Shown here: piece by piece, positions 11,330 through 19,543 of the stretch
Position numbering within the stretch: position 1 is the first letter of the stretch
Layout of the letters: every line of letters begins with the position of its first letter
Source of the DNA: Amarolinea aalborgensis
Lineage (GTDB): Bacteria > Chloroflexota > Anaerolineae > SSC4 > Amarolineaceae
DNA: 64,000 nt
Assembly: GCF_900491745.1 (NCBI RefSeq)
Contig: NZ_UETR01000001.1
Location: forward strand, 186,001-250,000
Direction: 5' to 3'
Translations under genes and position numbers: made by a program
The notes under the pieces: model-generated
What the model saw: the letters and a program-made list of their open reading frames with translations, nothing else
What the model was told of the DNA's origin: nothing
Database searches by the model: none

Positions 11330-11728
11330 TCAGTCGGCTTCGAGTAGTTCGATCAGGACGCCGTGCGCGCCGCGTGGATGCAGGAAGGCTCCGCGCCCCT
11401 CGGCCGCTTGAATCGGCGCGGTGTGGATCATCTCGACGCCGCGCGCCTGCATCTCCTTGATCGCCTCTTCGATGTTGTCCACTTCCAGGCAGATGTGATG
11501 CAGCCCTTCGCCGCGCTTGGCCAGGAACTTGGCCACGCCGGAGGTCTCCGTGGTAGGCTTGATCAGCTCAATCATGCTGTCGCCCGCGGGCAGAAAGGCG
11601 ATTTCAACTTCTTGCTCTGGCATATCCTGGCGCTTGGTCAGCTCCAGCCCCAGGCCGGCCTGGTAAGTCAGCAGCGCCTTGTCCAGGTCGCTGACGAGAA
11701 TAGCGATGTGGTTGACCTTCTTGATCAT
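11330..11728 (-). CDS. mce: Methylmalonyl-CoA epimerase
   Basis: Interconverts (S)- and (R)-methylmalonyl-CoA between propionyl-CoA carboxylase and methylmalonyl-CoA mutase. The 132-residue glyoxalase/VOC protein has both beta-alpha-beta-beta-beta modules. Metal-ligand and family motifs visible are NHIAILVSDLDKAL, LPAGDSMIELI, GLHHICLEVDNIEEAI and HPRGAHGVLIEL. Length is typical. Finding it near a mutase subunit (12753-14420) and a carboxylase operon (15330-19537) supports the assignment over a general glyoxalase. Confidence 0.93.
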   Translation of the reverse strand: MIKKVNHIAILVSDLDKALLTYQAGLGLELTKRQDMPEQEVEIAFLPAGDSMIELIKPTTETSGVAKFLAKRGEGLHHICLEVDNIEEAIKEMQARGVEMIHTAPIQAAEGRGAFLHPRGAHGVLIELLEAD

Positions 11729-11792
11729 AAAAGCACTTTCGATTCCCTCTCACTTGGTTTGATAGCAAACACAGACTGCGCAGGTCGGTCGC

Positions 11793-12257
11793 TCATGCGT
11801 CAGGAATGACCCGCCACTCCTCACGCTCCGTGTCAAAATCGGCAATCTCACTCAGCGGCAGTTTCCAGAACTTGCCTTTGGCCTCCACCGCGACCGTGCC
11901 ATCGGGCAGGAGCAGATCGCCCGCGCCTTCGAAGTAGACGCCGCGGTCCTTGACGATGCGGCCGACAGCGGTCAGCTCTACGAAGAGCGGGACCGCCTGT
12001 TTGAAACGGAGTTCCAGGGCCACGGTCACGCCCCACACCTCGCCTCCGTTGAACATGACGGCGCGGCCCATGGTTTCATCCAGGATGCCGCTGACCACAC
12101 CGCCGTGCATCCGCCCCGGATAGCCCTGGTGAATCTCCTGGCCGGTGAAGCGCGCCAACACCGAGCCATCCGCTTGCTCATAGAAGAAGACCTTGACCCC
12201 GGCGACGTTCTTCATTCCGCAAATAAAGCACATGCGTGAATTAGGTTGTTTGCGCAC
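11793..12257 (-). CDS. Hotdog-fold thioesterase (PaaI/4HBT family)
   Basis: A 154-residue protein with the single hotdog domain used by acyl-CoA thioesterases. The central segment GYPGRMHGGVVSGILDETMGRA corresponds to the family's conserved HGG...LD helix with the catalytic Asp/Glu. Near the N-terminus is CFICG, a two-cysteine motif seen in a PaaI-like subset. The likely role is hydrolysis of an acyl-CoA, matching the surrounding CoA metabolism. The substrate is not predictable. It lies 64 bp upstream of the epimerase gene, same strand. Confidence 0.8.
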   Translation of the reverse strand: MRKQPNSRMCFICGMKNVAGVKVFFYEQADGSVLARFTGQEIHQGYPGRMHGGVVSGILDETMGRAVMFNGGEVWGVTVALELRFKQAVPLFVELTAVGRIVKDRGVYFEGAGDLLLPDGTVAVEAKGKFWKLPLSEIADFDTEREEWRVIPDA

Positions 12258-12285
12258 CGGCTACCTTTCGTTCGTTGCCAACACC

Positions 12286-12314
12286 TTGACTTTTCCAAGC
12301 GCCATGCCTATACT
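12286..12314 (+). promoter_or_regulatory. Predicted promoter for the small genes at 12.4-12.7 kb
   Basis: TTGACT, 17-nt spacer, TATACT reading right, with a start expected near 12321. It lies in the 5' region divergent from the thioesterase gene and supports a real rightward transcript. Confidence 0.6.
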
Positions 12315-12357
12315 GTCTACTCGGCGTGGCAAAGCGCTCACGCCAGCTATACTCGCA

Positions 12358-12459
12358 ATGAGCGTCCTCGACAAATACGGCTTTCGCACCAACAATCCTA
12401 TCAGGGCCATGGAAGTGGCTGAGGAGATAGTCACGTTATGGTATCAACTCCAAAAATAG
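12358..12459 (+). CDS. Possible small protein (33 aa)
   Basis: The first ATG downstream of the predicted start site opens a 33-residue frame beginning MSVLDKYGF and ending VAEEIVTLWYQLQK. It overlaps the next gene by 22 bp in another frame. There is no convincing ribosome site. The frame is open further upstream, but that part would precede the predicted transcription start. Weak candidate. Confidence 0.3.
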   Translation: MSVLDKYGFRTNNPIRAMEVAEEIVTLWYQLQK

Positions 12460-12737
12460 GCGACATCATCAAGATGCGGGCCTGGCATGGCGTCGTGCTG
12501 GATGTTCTTGCCGGCTCTAGCGGCCGGACAGTTCTACGTGTACAAACGGTGAGAAACCTCTTCCGTCGCCTCAATCCTGAATTCATCGAGTTCGATCTGG
12601 CTCCCGACGTCATCGCCCCAGCCACACTCGACGATCTGCAACAAGAAATTGCGCAGTACCAGGCTTTCCTCAACGAGTCCGTTCAACAACTGCTTGGCAG
12701 CGCAAGCACAAACGGGCATTTGCATGCTTCATCTTGA
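12438..12737 (+). CDS. Hypothetical protein (99 aa)
   Basis: A small protein of unknown function with a beta-rich first half (IGDIIKMRAWHGVVLDVLAG, then GRTVLRVQTV), which resembles a small barrel. A helical second half (LDDLQQEIAQYQAFLNESVQQLL) follows. A GAGGAG site lies 11 nt before the start. It ends 15 bp before the stop of the convergent mutase gene. Confidence 0.55.
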   Translation: MVSTPKIGDIIKMRAWHGVVLDVLAGSSGRTVLRVQTVRNLFRRLNPEFIEFDLAPDVIAPATLDDLQQEIAQYQAFLNESVQQLLGSASTNGHLHASS

Positions 12738-12752
12738 ATTTGCCGCTTGCGT

Positions 12753-14420
12753 CTACACCCAGCTCTCGGGCCGGTATTCGCCGAAAACCTGGCGCAGGGT
12801 GCCGCAGATTTCGCCCAGGGTAATGTAATTCTCCACGCACTCCACAAAGAGCGGCATGAGCGGCGCCTGGGGATCGCGTGCGGCCGCCTCGAGCTGCGCC
12901 AGCAAGGCGTCCACCTTGTCGTTGTCACGCGCCGCGCGCAACTCGGCCAGGCGCTGACACTGGTTGACCTGCACCGACGGGTCGACGCGCAGGAGGTCGG
13001 CCACCGGCTTCTCGTCGGTGACAAAGCGGTTGACACCGACGACGACCTGCTCGCCGTTTTCGATGGCGCGCAGGGTGCGGTAGGCCGCTTCCTGAATCTC
13101 GCGCTGCATGAACCCCTGTTCGATGGCGCGCAGCGCGCCGCCCATGGCTTCGATCTTATCCAGGTAGGCGCGCGCCTGTTGTTCAATTTCATTGGTCAGC
13201 GATTCGATCAGGTAGCTGCCGGCCAGCGGATCGGGTGAATCGGCCACGCCCGATTCGTACGCGATGACCTGCTGCGTGCGCAGCGCAATTTCCACGGCAT
13301 GTTGGGTGGGCAAGGCCAGCGCTTCGTCTTTGGAATTGGTGTGCAGCGATTGCGTGCCGCCCAAGACCGCGGCCAGCGCCTGCATGGTCACGCGGATGAT
13401 ATTGGCGTCAGGCTGCTGCGCGGTGAGGGTCGAGCCGCCGGTCTGCGTATGGAAGCGCAGTTGCCATGATTTGGGGTCTTTGGCCCCGAAGCGGTCGCGC
13501 ATGATGGACGCCCACAGGCGCCGCGCGGCGCGGAATTTGGCGACTTCTTCCAGGAAGTTGTTATGCGCATTGAAGAAAAACGACAACTGCCCTGCGAACT
13601 CATCTATGTCCAGCCCCGCGGCCAGTGCGGCCTTGACATAGTCAATGCCGTCGGCCAGGGTAAAGGCCACCTCCTGCACCGCGGTGCTGCCCGCCTCGCG
13701 AATGTGATAGCCGCTAATGGAAATGGTGTTCCATTTGGGCACTTCCTGACCGCAATAGGCAAACAGGTCGGTAATCAAGCGCATGGAAGGCGTAGGCGGG
13801 AAGATATAGGTGCCGCGCGCGGTGTATTCTTTGAGGATGTCGTTCTGCACCGTGCCGCGCAGCTCGCTAACGGGCACGCCCTGTTTTTTTGCCACCGCGA
13901 TCACCATCGCCAGCAAAATGGCAGCCGGCGCGTTGATGGTCATTGAGATGCTAACTTTGTCGAGCGGGATCTGGTCGAGTAAGGTTTCCATGTCGGCCAG
14001 GGAGGAGATGCTGACGCCGACCTTGCCTACTTCGCCATCGGCCAGCGGATGATCGGCATCGTAGCCAATCTGGGTGGGCAGGTCAAAGGCAACCGAGAGG
14101 CCGGTCTGGCCCTGCGCAAGCAGATAGCGGTAACGGGCGTTGGACTCTTCGGCCGTGGCAAAGCCGGCATACTGGCGCATCGTCCAGTGGCGGCCGCGAT
14201 ACATGCTGGGGTAGATGCCGCGGGTAAAAGGATACTCGCCCGGAAAGCCCAGGTCTTTGGGATAATCAATCTGCACATCGGCCGGCGTGTAGAGTGGGTC
14301 TACGACGATGCCCGAACTGGTGGTCAGTTCTGGCGCCCGTTCTGGCGTGCGCGCCACAAATTTCTTACGCGTGGTTTGCAGCCATTTCTGTTTCAAATCG
14401 GCAATCATCGTATCGGACAT
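12753..14420 (-). CDS. Methylmalonyl-CoA mutase, catalytic (large/alpha-type) subunit
   Basis: Carries out the radical rearrangement of methylmalonyl-CoA to succinyl-CoA. The 555-residue protein is the TIM-barrel catalytic domain alone: FTRGIYPSMYRGRHWTMRQYAG (with the active-site Tyr), GLSVAFDLPTQIGYD, ISGYHIREAGST (His near cobalamin) and QTGGSTLTAQQP. The C-terminal B12-binding domain of one-chain mutases is missing, as in archaeal and many Chloroflexota split enzymes. The partner is not in this window. Isobutyryl-CoA or related mutases have the same architecture, but the neighbouring epimerase and carboxylase favour methylmalonyl-CoA. Confidence 0.9.
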   Translation of the reverse strand: MSDTMIADLKQKWLQTTRKKFVARTPERAPELTTSSGIVVDPLYTPADVQIDYPKDLGFPGEYPFTRGIYPSMYRGRHWTMRQYAGFATAEESNARYRYLLAQGQTGLSVAFDLPTQIGYDADHPLADGEVGKVGVSISSLADMETLLDQIPLDKVSISMTINAPAAILLAMVIAVAKKQGVPVSELRGTVQNDILKEYTARGTYIFPPTPSMRLITDLFAYCGQEVPKWNTISISGYHIREAGSTAVQEVAFTLADGIDYVKAALAAGLDIDEFAGQLSFFFNAHNNFLEEVAKFRAARRLWASIMRDRFGAKDPKSWQLRFHTQTGGSTLTAQQPDANIIRVTMQALAAVLGGTQSLHTNSKDEALALPTQHAVEIALRTQQVIAYESGVADSPDPLAGSYLIESLTNEIEQQARAYLDKIEAMGGALRAIEQGFMQREIQEAAYRTLRAIENGEQVVVGVNRFVTDEKPVADLLRVDPSVQVNQCQRLAELRAARDNDKVDALLAQLEAAARDPQAPLMPLFVECVENYITLGEICGTLRQVFGEYRPESWV

Positions 14421-14617
14421 AATAAACTCCTGTGAAAAATCACCCTTACGGGGTGGGAATCAGCGCGCAAGCCCGGAGGCGTTGATGCGCTCACTCTACG
14501 CCCGAATATCCCATCTGCCCATGATGTGCGTCAGTTGATGCACGTGGAAAGGGAACCTAGACGCGTGCGTCCCCGTTAGCTATCTACGAATAAGCACGCA
14601 GCAGAGGAATACCTACC

Positions 14618-15247
14618 ATGTCTAGAAAAAGCTTATCGCTCGCTGTGATCTTGCTGGTCGTTGTTGCCATTCTCATAGCCGCCTGGTCAGCGCAGTCGAA
14701 TCGCATCAGGGCTGGCTCGGAGGCGCCGAATTCGCCAGAAGCCGCGCCTGTGAAAACCGTGATGGAGCGCGCCTACGACTTGATCGGAACGGCCGCGCAG
14801 ACCTATGACGTGAGCGGTTTTGCGACCGTCTTCGTAGATACAGCCGATTACCAGTTGACGACCAAACAACAGGAAGGCGTGGCTGCTATCCTGGGCGCTG
14901 AAGCTGCGCAAAGGGCCGGTTATCTGACCGCCATGCAAGCCCATTACATGTCTCTGGGCCACGGTGCGAAACTGCTGCAGTCCGCGCTGGCTAAAGCGAA
15001 AGCCGAGGGGCGTGAGCTATCAGCCGAGGAATTCCAGGCTATTATCAAGGCGAATCATGATCAGGTTCCAACTTTGCCTAGCCCGGTGGTCGCCAAGACA
15101 AATCTGACCTACGAATCTATCGAGATTGCTGGCGACCGGGCCACGGTGCGTTATGACGACGGCGCCGCCCTGCAAGAAGCGATCCTGTTAAAGATCAAGG
15201 GCCAGTGGTATATTGCCGGCATCACGCCAGTTTGGGCCCATTTCTGA
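14618..15247 (+). CDS. Exported hypothetical protein with one N-terminal TM segment
   Basis: A 209-residue protein with an N-terminal hydrophobic helix (LSLAVILLVVVAILIAAW) acting as signal or anchor. A short linker leads to a helical/beta domain resembling SnoaL/NTF2-like folds (ERAYDLIGTAAQTYDVSGFATVF...VKTVM; C-terminal ATVRYDDGAALQEAILLKIKG in part). The fold comparison is weak. An AGAGGA site precedes the ATG. It is a single gene, divergent from the mutase subunit and closed by the terminator at 15272. Function unknown. Confidence 0.7.
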   Translation: MSRKSLSLAVILLVVVAILIAAWSAQSNRIRAGSEAPNSPEAAPVKTVMERAYDLIGTAAQTYDVSGFATVFVDTADYQLTTKQQEGVAAILGAEAAQRAGYLTAMQAHYMSLGHGAKLLQSALAKAKAEGRELSAEEFQAIIKANHDQVPTLPSPVVAKTNLTYESIEIAGDRATVRYDDGAALQEAILLKIKGQWYIAGITPVWAHF

Positions 15248-15271
15248 GCGCACTGTCGTCTTGAAATGAGG

Positions 15272-15307
15272 GACGGGCCGCAGTCAGACTGTGGCCCGTC
15301 TTTGTTT
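15272..15307 (+). terminator. Intrinsic terminator
   Basis: GACGGGCC pairs perfectly with GGCCCGTC, extended by further pairs including one G-U, and TTTGTTT follows directly. It ends the gene at 14618-15247 and sits 22 bp before the stop of the convergent carboxylase operon. Confidence 0.85.
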
Positions 15308-15329
15308 CGTGCGATTGCGAATCCGGTGC

Positions 15330-15839
15330 TCAGGCTTCGCCGCGCAAAGTCAGCAGCACCTGCCCTTGATCCACGCGATCGCCCGGCTTGACCTTGACGT
15401 GGCCGATGATCGAGGCCCGCGGCGCCTTGAGATCATTCTCCATCTTCATGGCCTCCAGAATGACCAGGCTCTGCCCGGCGTGCACGGCATCATCTTCGGC
15501 TACCAGCACCTTGACCACCAGGCCCGGAATGGGCGCCTTGAGCTGTAGTTCGCCGCCTGACACCGCCAGCAGGTCGCGCGCCTGATTCAACCGCCGCCAT
15601 CGCTCATCTTCCACGCGTACTTCCAACGCCTCGCCGCCGATGATGACCCGGTACGCGTCGCCCTGTAGTTCTTCGGCCACCACTTCATGCGACGCCTTGT
15701 TGAGCAGCAGTGAGAAAACCGGCAGGGTGCCGATGCGCTTGAGGTCTACATCCACCGCTTTGCCATCCACGGTGACGCGGTTGTCAAGATCAATCTCAAC
15801 CAGGAAGTCTTTGCCGTCAATAGATGCAATGTACTTCAT
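15330..15839 (-). CDS. Biotin carboxyl carrier protein of acyl-CoA carboxylase
   Basis: Carries the biotin that shuttles CO2 from biotin carboxylase to the carboxyltransferase. The start ATG at 15839 overlaps the biotin carboxylase stop by four bases (ATGA). This gives 169 residues beginning MKYIASIDGKDF. The C-terminal biotinyl domain has EAMKMEND with the target lysine, preceded by LKAPIPGLVVKVLV and followed by VKPGDRVDQGQVLLTL. The N-terminal half resembles the linker of acyl-CoA carboxylase alpha chains, which here is a separate gene. The biotin ligase at 24.2 kb would modify it. Confidence 0.92.
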   Translation of the reverse strand: MKYIASIDGKDFLVEIDLDNRVTVDGKAVDVDLKRIGTLPVFSLLLNKASHEVVAEELQGDAYRVIIGGEALEVRVEDERWRRLNQARDLLAVSGGELQLKAPIPGLVVKVLVAEDDAVHAGQSLVILEAMKMENDLKAPRASIIGHVKVKPGDRVDQGQVLLTLRGEA

Positions 15840-17332
15840 ACGCGTAACCCTCCCCAACGGCTGGCGCGTTTCCAAATCGAGGTCCCGGCGTCGGCGGACT
15901 GGCGCACGGTCAGGGCGCGGCGCTCGCTTTCGTGCAAGAGGAGCGTGGCGACAATCGCGGCAATTTCTTTGTTCTCTGGCTTCTCTGTGGCTTGCAGCGC
16001 AAAGCGTTGTTCCAGGAACGTGGTGTCGAACGTGCCCCACATGAAGCGCGTGCTGTCCATGATCTGCTGATGGAACGGAATGCTCGTCTTGATCCCGCCG
16101 ATCTTGTACTCACGCAGGGCGCGGCGCATGCGCAGAATCGCTTCTGGTCGCGTCTCGCCCCACACGATCAACTTGGCAATCATCGGATCGTAGTACAACG
16201 ACACTTCGAAGCCTTCGTAGATGCCGCTTTCCACGCGCACGCCTGGCCCGGTTGGCTCCGACAGCGTGACGACGCGGCCGCCGGACGGCATGAAGTTGTT
16301 GAACGGGTCCTCAGCGGTGATGCGGCACTCGATGGCCCAGCCGCGGGGGCGGATGTCCTCTTGCTTCCAGCGCAGCTTGCGGCCGCTGGCAATCGCGATC
16401 ATCTCCTTGACGATGTCCACCCCGGTGACCATCTCTGTCACCGGGTGTTCCACCTGCAAACGGGTGTTCATCTCCAAGAAGTAGAAATTGCCGTCGCGGT
16501 CGAGCAAGAATTCGAAGGTGCCCGCGTTGACGTACTTGACAGACTGGGCTGCGCGCACGGCAATCGCGCCCATCCGCGCGCGCAGCTCATCGCTGACCGC
16601 GACGGAGGGCGCCTCTTCGATCAGTTTTTGGTGGCGGCGTTGAATGGAGCACTCGCGTTCGCCCAGGTGGATCACATTCCCGTGCTGATCCGCCAGGATT
16701 TGGATTTCGATATGGCGCGCATTTTCTACCAGCTTCTCCATGTAAACCGTGTCGTCGCCAAATGCGTTCTTGGCCTCCCGGCGGGCCGCATCCAGCGAGC
16801 TGATCAGGTCTTCGGGGCGCCGCACGGTGCGCATCCCTTTGCCGCCGCCTCCCGCCGCCGCTTTGATCAGCAGAGGATAGCCGATTTGCGTTGCCACGGC
16901 GACCGCTTCATCATCGCGCAGGCCTTCTGGCGTACCCGGCACCACCGGAACCCCCGCCGCCATCATACTGCGCCGCGCTTCCACCTTGTCACCCATCGAG
17001 CGGATGGCAGAAGCCGGCGGGCCAATGAAAGCGATGCCTTCAGCTTCACAGGCTTCAGCAAAATCCTCGTTTTCAGACAGAAATCCGTAGCCTGGATGAA
17101 TGGCCTCGGCGCCGGCCTTGCGCGCCACTTCCAGGAGTTTGTCAATCCGCAAATAACTTTCCCGCGACGGCGCCGGGCCAATGTTATACGCCTCATCGGC
17201 GTAGCGTACATGCAAAGCGTTACGGTCGGCGTCAGAATACACGGCGACAGTGGCTAATCCGCGCTCTTCACACGCGCGCAGGATGCGCACCGCAATTTCA
17301 CCGCGATTGGCGACCAGAACCTTTTTGAACAT
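15836..17332 (-). CDS. accC: Biotin carboxylase subunit (acetyl/propionyl-CoA carboxylase)
   Basis: ATP-grasp enzyme that carboxylates carrier-bound biotin. The 498-residue protein begins MFKKVLVANRGEIAVRILRA. It has the glycine-rich ATP loop (LIKAAAGGGGKGMR), HIEIQILADQHGN and the active-site region EMNTRLQVEHPVTEMVTG. Length exceeds E. coli AccC (about 449) because of a C-terminal extension like that of fused acyl-CoA carboxylase alpha chains. The operon order (carboxyltransferase, unknown gene, accC, carrier) and nearby methylmalonyl-CoA enzymes favour propionyl-CoA as substrate; this is inference. Confidence 0.94.
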   Translation of the reverse strand: MFKKVLVANRGEIAVRILRACEERGLATVAVYSDADRNALHVRYADEAYNIGPAPSRESYLRIDKLLEVARKAGAEAIHPGYGFLSENEDFAEACEAEGIAFIGPPASAIRSMGDKVEARRSMMAAGVPVVPGTPEGLRDDEAVAVATQIGYPLLIKAAAGGGGKGMRTVRRPEDLISSLDAARREAKNAFGDDTVYMEKLVENARHIEIQILADQHGNVIHLGERECSIQRRHQKLIEEAPSVAVSDELRARMGAIAVRAAQSVKYVNAGTFEFLLDRDGNFYFLEMNTRLQVEHPVTEMVTGVDIVKEMIAIASGRKLRWKQEDIRPRGWAIECRITAEDPFNNFMPSGGRVVTLSEPTGPGVRVESGIYEGFEVSLYYDPMIAKLIVWGETRPEAILRMRRALREYKIGGIKTSIPFHQQIMDSTRFMWGTFDTTFLEQRFALQATEKPENKEIAAIVATLLLHESERRALTVRQSADAGTSIWKRASRWGGLRV

Positions 17333-17377
17333 AGAATGGTTTGCCTCCTGTTGATATCAGGAACGATCTTGTCTCGG

Positions 17378-17929
17378 TTACGCGTGGCTGCCTCGCAGGT
17401 ACAAGGTCAGGTACACCAGGTCAGGACTGAAGGGCAAAGGTGCAAGCTCCTGCAACGAGCGAAGTTCGCCGAAGCTCTCTTCGGCGCTGCGTAAACAGCA
17501 CTGTTGAATCTCTTGCACGATGGCTGTCAGCGGCTGGCCCAACAGACGTGTGTCCGATTCGGCCATGACGATGGTTAGCGAGACCAGGCCGCTCACCCAC
17601 AGCCCGTTGAGCGGCAGATCATGGCTGTCAGGGAAACAGGTGAAGCGCACCGGCAGGCCGCAGTCTACTTCGAATTCGATCAGGGTGTCGCCGTCCAGTT
17701 CGTAATCGGTGATTCCGGTGATCACACCGGCTACTGCGAAGAGGCCCGGCGCCAGCGGCACAAGACGCGGTTGTCCCTGCACGGCGAGCTGCATCTGCCC
17801 CAGGCCTCCGGCGTCGCCAAACGCCACGGCGCCGCCATCCAGAACAACCGTGATGAGCGAGCCAGAGCGCAGACGAGGACTGCCAGCGGCGACGAATTGC
17901 CAATCAGGTAGTTCGACGTTTAGTTGCAT
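17378..17929 (-). CDS. Hypothetical protein inside the acyl-CoA carboxylase operon
   Basis: A 183-residue protein from the ATG at 17929 (weak GGAAAGAG site); an ATG at 17968 in the same frame would add 13 residues. I do not recognise a family. It looks beta-rich and acidic, with no signal peptide or TM helix (QLNVELPDWQFVAAGSPRLR; LIEFEVDCGLPVRF). A helical end has two adjacent cysteines (IQQCCLRSAEESFGELRSL). It lies between the carboxyltransferase gene (42 bp upstream) and accC (45 bp downstream). An accessory or assembly subunit is possible but unproven. Confidence 0.7.
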   Translation of the reverse strand: MQLNVELPDWQFVAAGSPRLRSGSLITVVLDGGAVAFGDAGGLGQMQLAVQGQPRLVPLAPGLFAVAGVITGITDYELDGDTLIEFEVDCGLPVRFTCFPDSHDLPLNGLWVSGLVSLTIVMAESDTRLLGQPLTAIVQEIQQCCLRSAEESFGELRSLQELAPLPFSPDLVYLTLYLRGSHA

Positions 17930-17971
17930 GACTCTTTCCGAGATGCTGACCTTGATACCGATCGGCAACGT

Positions 17972-19537
17972 TCACAGTGGAATGTTGCCGTGTTTCTTGG
18001 GCGGGTTCGTATCGCGTTTGTTTTGCAGCATTTCCAACGCGTTGATCAACCGCGGCCGCGTTTCGCGCGGCTCAATGACATCGTCAATGTAACCACGGCT
18101 GGCCGCCACGTACGGATTGGCAAACTTGGCGCGGTACTCGGCCACCAGGCGCGCCTTTTCCGCATCGGGATCTGCAGCCTCCATCAATTGACGCCGGAAA
18201 ATGATGTTCACCGCGCCTTCGGGTCCCATCACGGCGATTTCAGCCGTTGGCCAGGCCAGGTTCAGGTCGCCGCGGATGTGCTTGCTGTTCATCACGCAAT
18301 AGGCGCCGCCGTATGACTTGCGCGTGATGACCGTAATCTTGGGCACGGTCGCCTCGCACAGGGCGTAGAGCAGCTTGGCGCCGTGGCGAATGATGCCGCC
18401 GTGCTCTTGAGCCATGCCGGGCATGAAGCCAGGCACATCCTCGAACACCACGATCGGGATGTTGAAACAGTCGCAGAAACGGACGAAGCGCGCGGATTTC
18501 CATGAAGCGTCAATGTCGAGCACGCCGGCAAGCACCATCGGCTGGTTGGCGACAATGCCAATGGTGCGTCCGCCCAAGCGGGCAAAGCCAATCAAGATGT
18601 TGCGGGCAAAATGCTCATGGACTTCCAGGAAATCGCCATCATCCACGATACGCTCAATGACATCTTTCATGTCGTAAGGCTTGTTGGGGTTGTCGGGTAT
18701 CAGTCCATCCAAGTCTGGATCCATGCGCAGCGGATCATCGGTTGGGGCGCGCCGCGGTGGGTCTTCCAGGTTGTTCTGTGGGAAATAGCCGAGCAGCTTT
18801 TGGCTGAGGAACATGGCCTCTTCTTCGCCTTCGGCCACGAAATGCGCCACCCCGCTCTTGTTGGCATGCACCAGCGCGCCGCCCAACGTTTCGAAGGTGA
18901 CATCTTCGTGCGTCACTGTCTTCACCACTTCAGGCCCGGTTACGAACATGTAGCTCGAGTCTTTGACCATGATGATGAAGTCGGTGATGGCGGGCGAGTA
19001 GACAGCGCCGCCCGCGCAGGGGCCAAGAATCACCGAGACCTGCGGCAGCACACCGGAAGCCAGGGTGTTGCGCAGGAAAATGTCGGCATAGCCGCCCAGG
19101 GAGACGACGCCCTCCTGGATGCGGGCGCCGCCAGAGTCGTTGAGGCCAACGACCGGCGCACCGTTCTTGAGGGCCATATCCATGACTTTGCAGATTTTCT
19201 CAGCATGAGCCTGGGACAGGGAACCGCCAAAAACGGTGAAGTCCTGTGAATAGACGAAAGTGAGGCGTCCGTCAATCGTGCCATAGCCTGTCACCACGCC
19301 ATCGCTGAGGATGCGCTGATCGGCCAGACCGAAATCGGTCGTCCGGTGGGTGACAAACATGTCCAGTTCACGGAAGCTGCCCTTGTCGAGCAGGAGTTCT
19401 AGGCGCTCACGTGCGGTAAGTCGCCCTTTTTCGTGTTGACGGATGATGCGTTCGGCGCCACCCCCCAACTTGGCTTGCTCTCTAAGGTCTCGTAGTTCTT
19501 TGATCTTCGGGTCGAGCGTCACTGGGCTGACCTCCAC
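17972..19537 (-). CDS. pccB: Acyl-CoA (propionyl-CoA) carboxylase carboxyltransferase subunit
   Basis: Transfers CO2 from carboxybiotin to the acyl-CoA. The 521-residue protein has the two crotonase-like halves of PccB/MmdA. N-half motifs are GKLTARERLELLLD (as KGRLTARERLELLLDKG), SQDFTVFGGSLSQAHAEKI and VGLNDSGGARIQEGV. C-half motifs are VANQPMVLAGVLDIDASWKSARF, DVPGFMPG and KSYGGAYCVMNSKHIRGDLN. The length matches propionyl-CoA carboxylase beta chains and methylmalonyl-CoA decarboxylase alpha chains. The biotin carboxylase downstream favours carboxylase. Confidence 0.92.
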   Translation of the reverse strand: MEVSPVTLDPKIKELRDLREQAKLGGGAERIIRQHEKGRLTARERLELLLDKGSFRELDMFVTHRTTDFGLADQRILSDGVVTGYGTIDGRLTFVYSQDFTVFGGSLSQAHAEKICKVMDMALKNGAPVVGLNDSGGARIQEGVVSLGGYADIFLRNTLASGVLPQVSVILGPCAGGAVYSPAITDFIIMVKDSSYMFVTGPEVVKTVTHEDVTFETLGGALVHANKSGVAHFVAEGEEEAMFLSQKLLGYFPQNNLEDPPRRAPTDDPLRMDPDLDGLIPDNPNKPYDMKDVIERIVDDGDFLEVHEHFARNILIGFARLGGRTIGIVANQPMVLAGVLDIDASWKSARFVRFCDCFNIPIVVFEDVPGFMPGMAQEHGGIIRHGAKLLYALCEATVPKITVITRKSYGGAYCVMNSKHIRGDLNLAWPTAEIAVMGPEGAVNIIFRRQLMEAADPDAEKARLVAEYRAKFANPYVAASRGYIDDVIEPRETRPRLINALEMLQNKRDTNPPKKHGNIPL

Positions 19538-19543
19538 ATAGAA

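Noticed and set aside
11150..11347. 65-codon plus-strand frame in the gap before the epimerase gene
   Set aside because: Contains the intergenic hairpin, Cys/Arg-rich composition, no ribosome site.
14421..14617. Cobalamin riboswitch upstream of the mutase gene
   Set aside because: Looked for the B12-box and conserved core; only a small CACCC/GGGTG hairpin is present.
15932..17257. 441-codon plus-strand frame
   Set aside because: Antisense of accC; the minus strand has all biotin carboxylase motifs.
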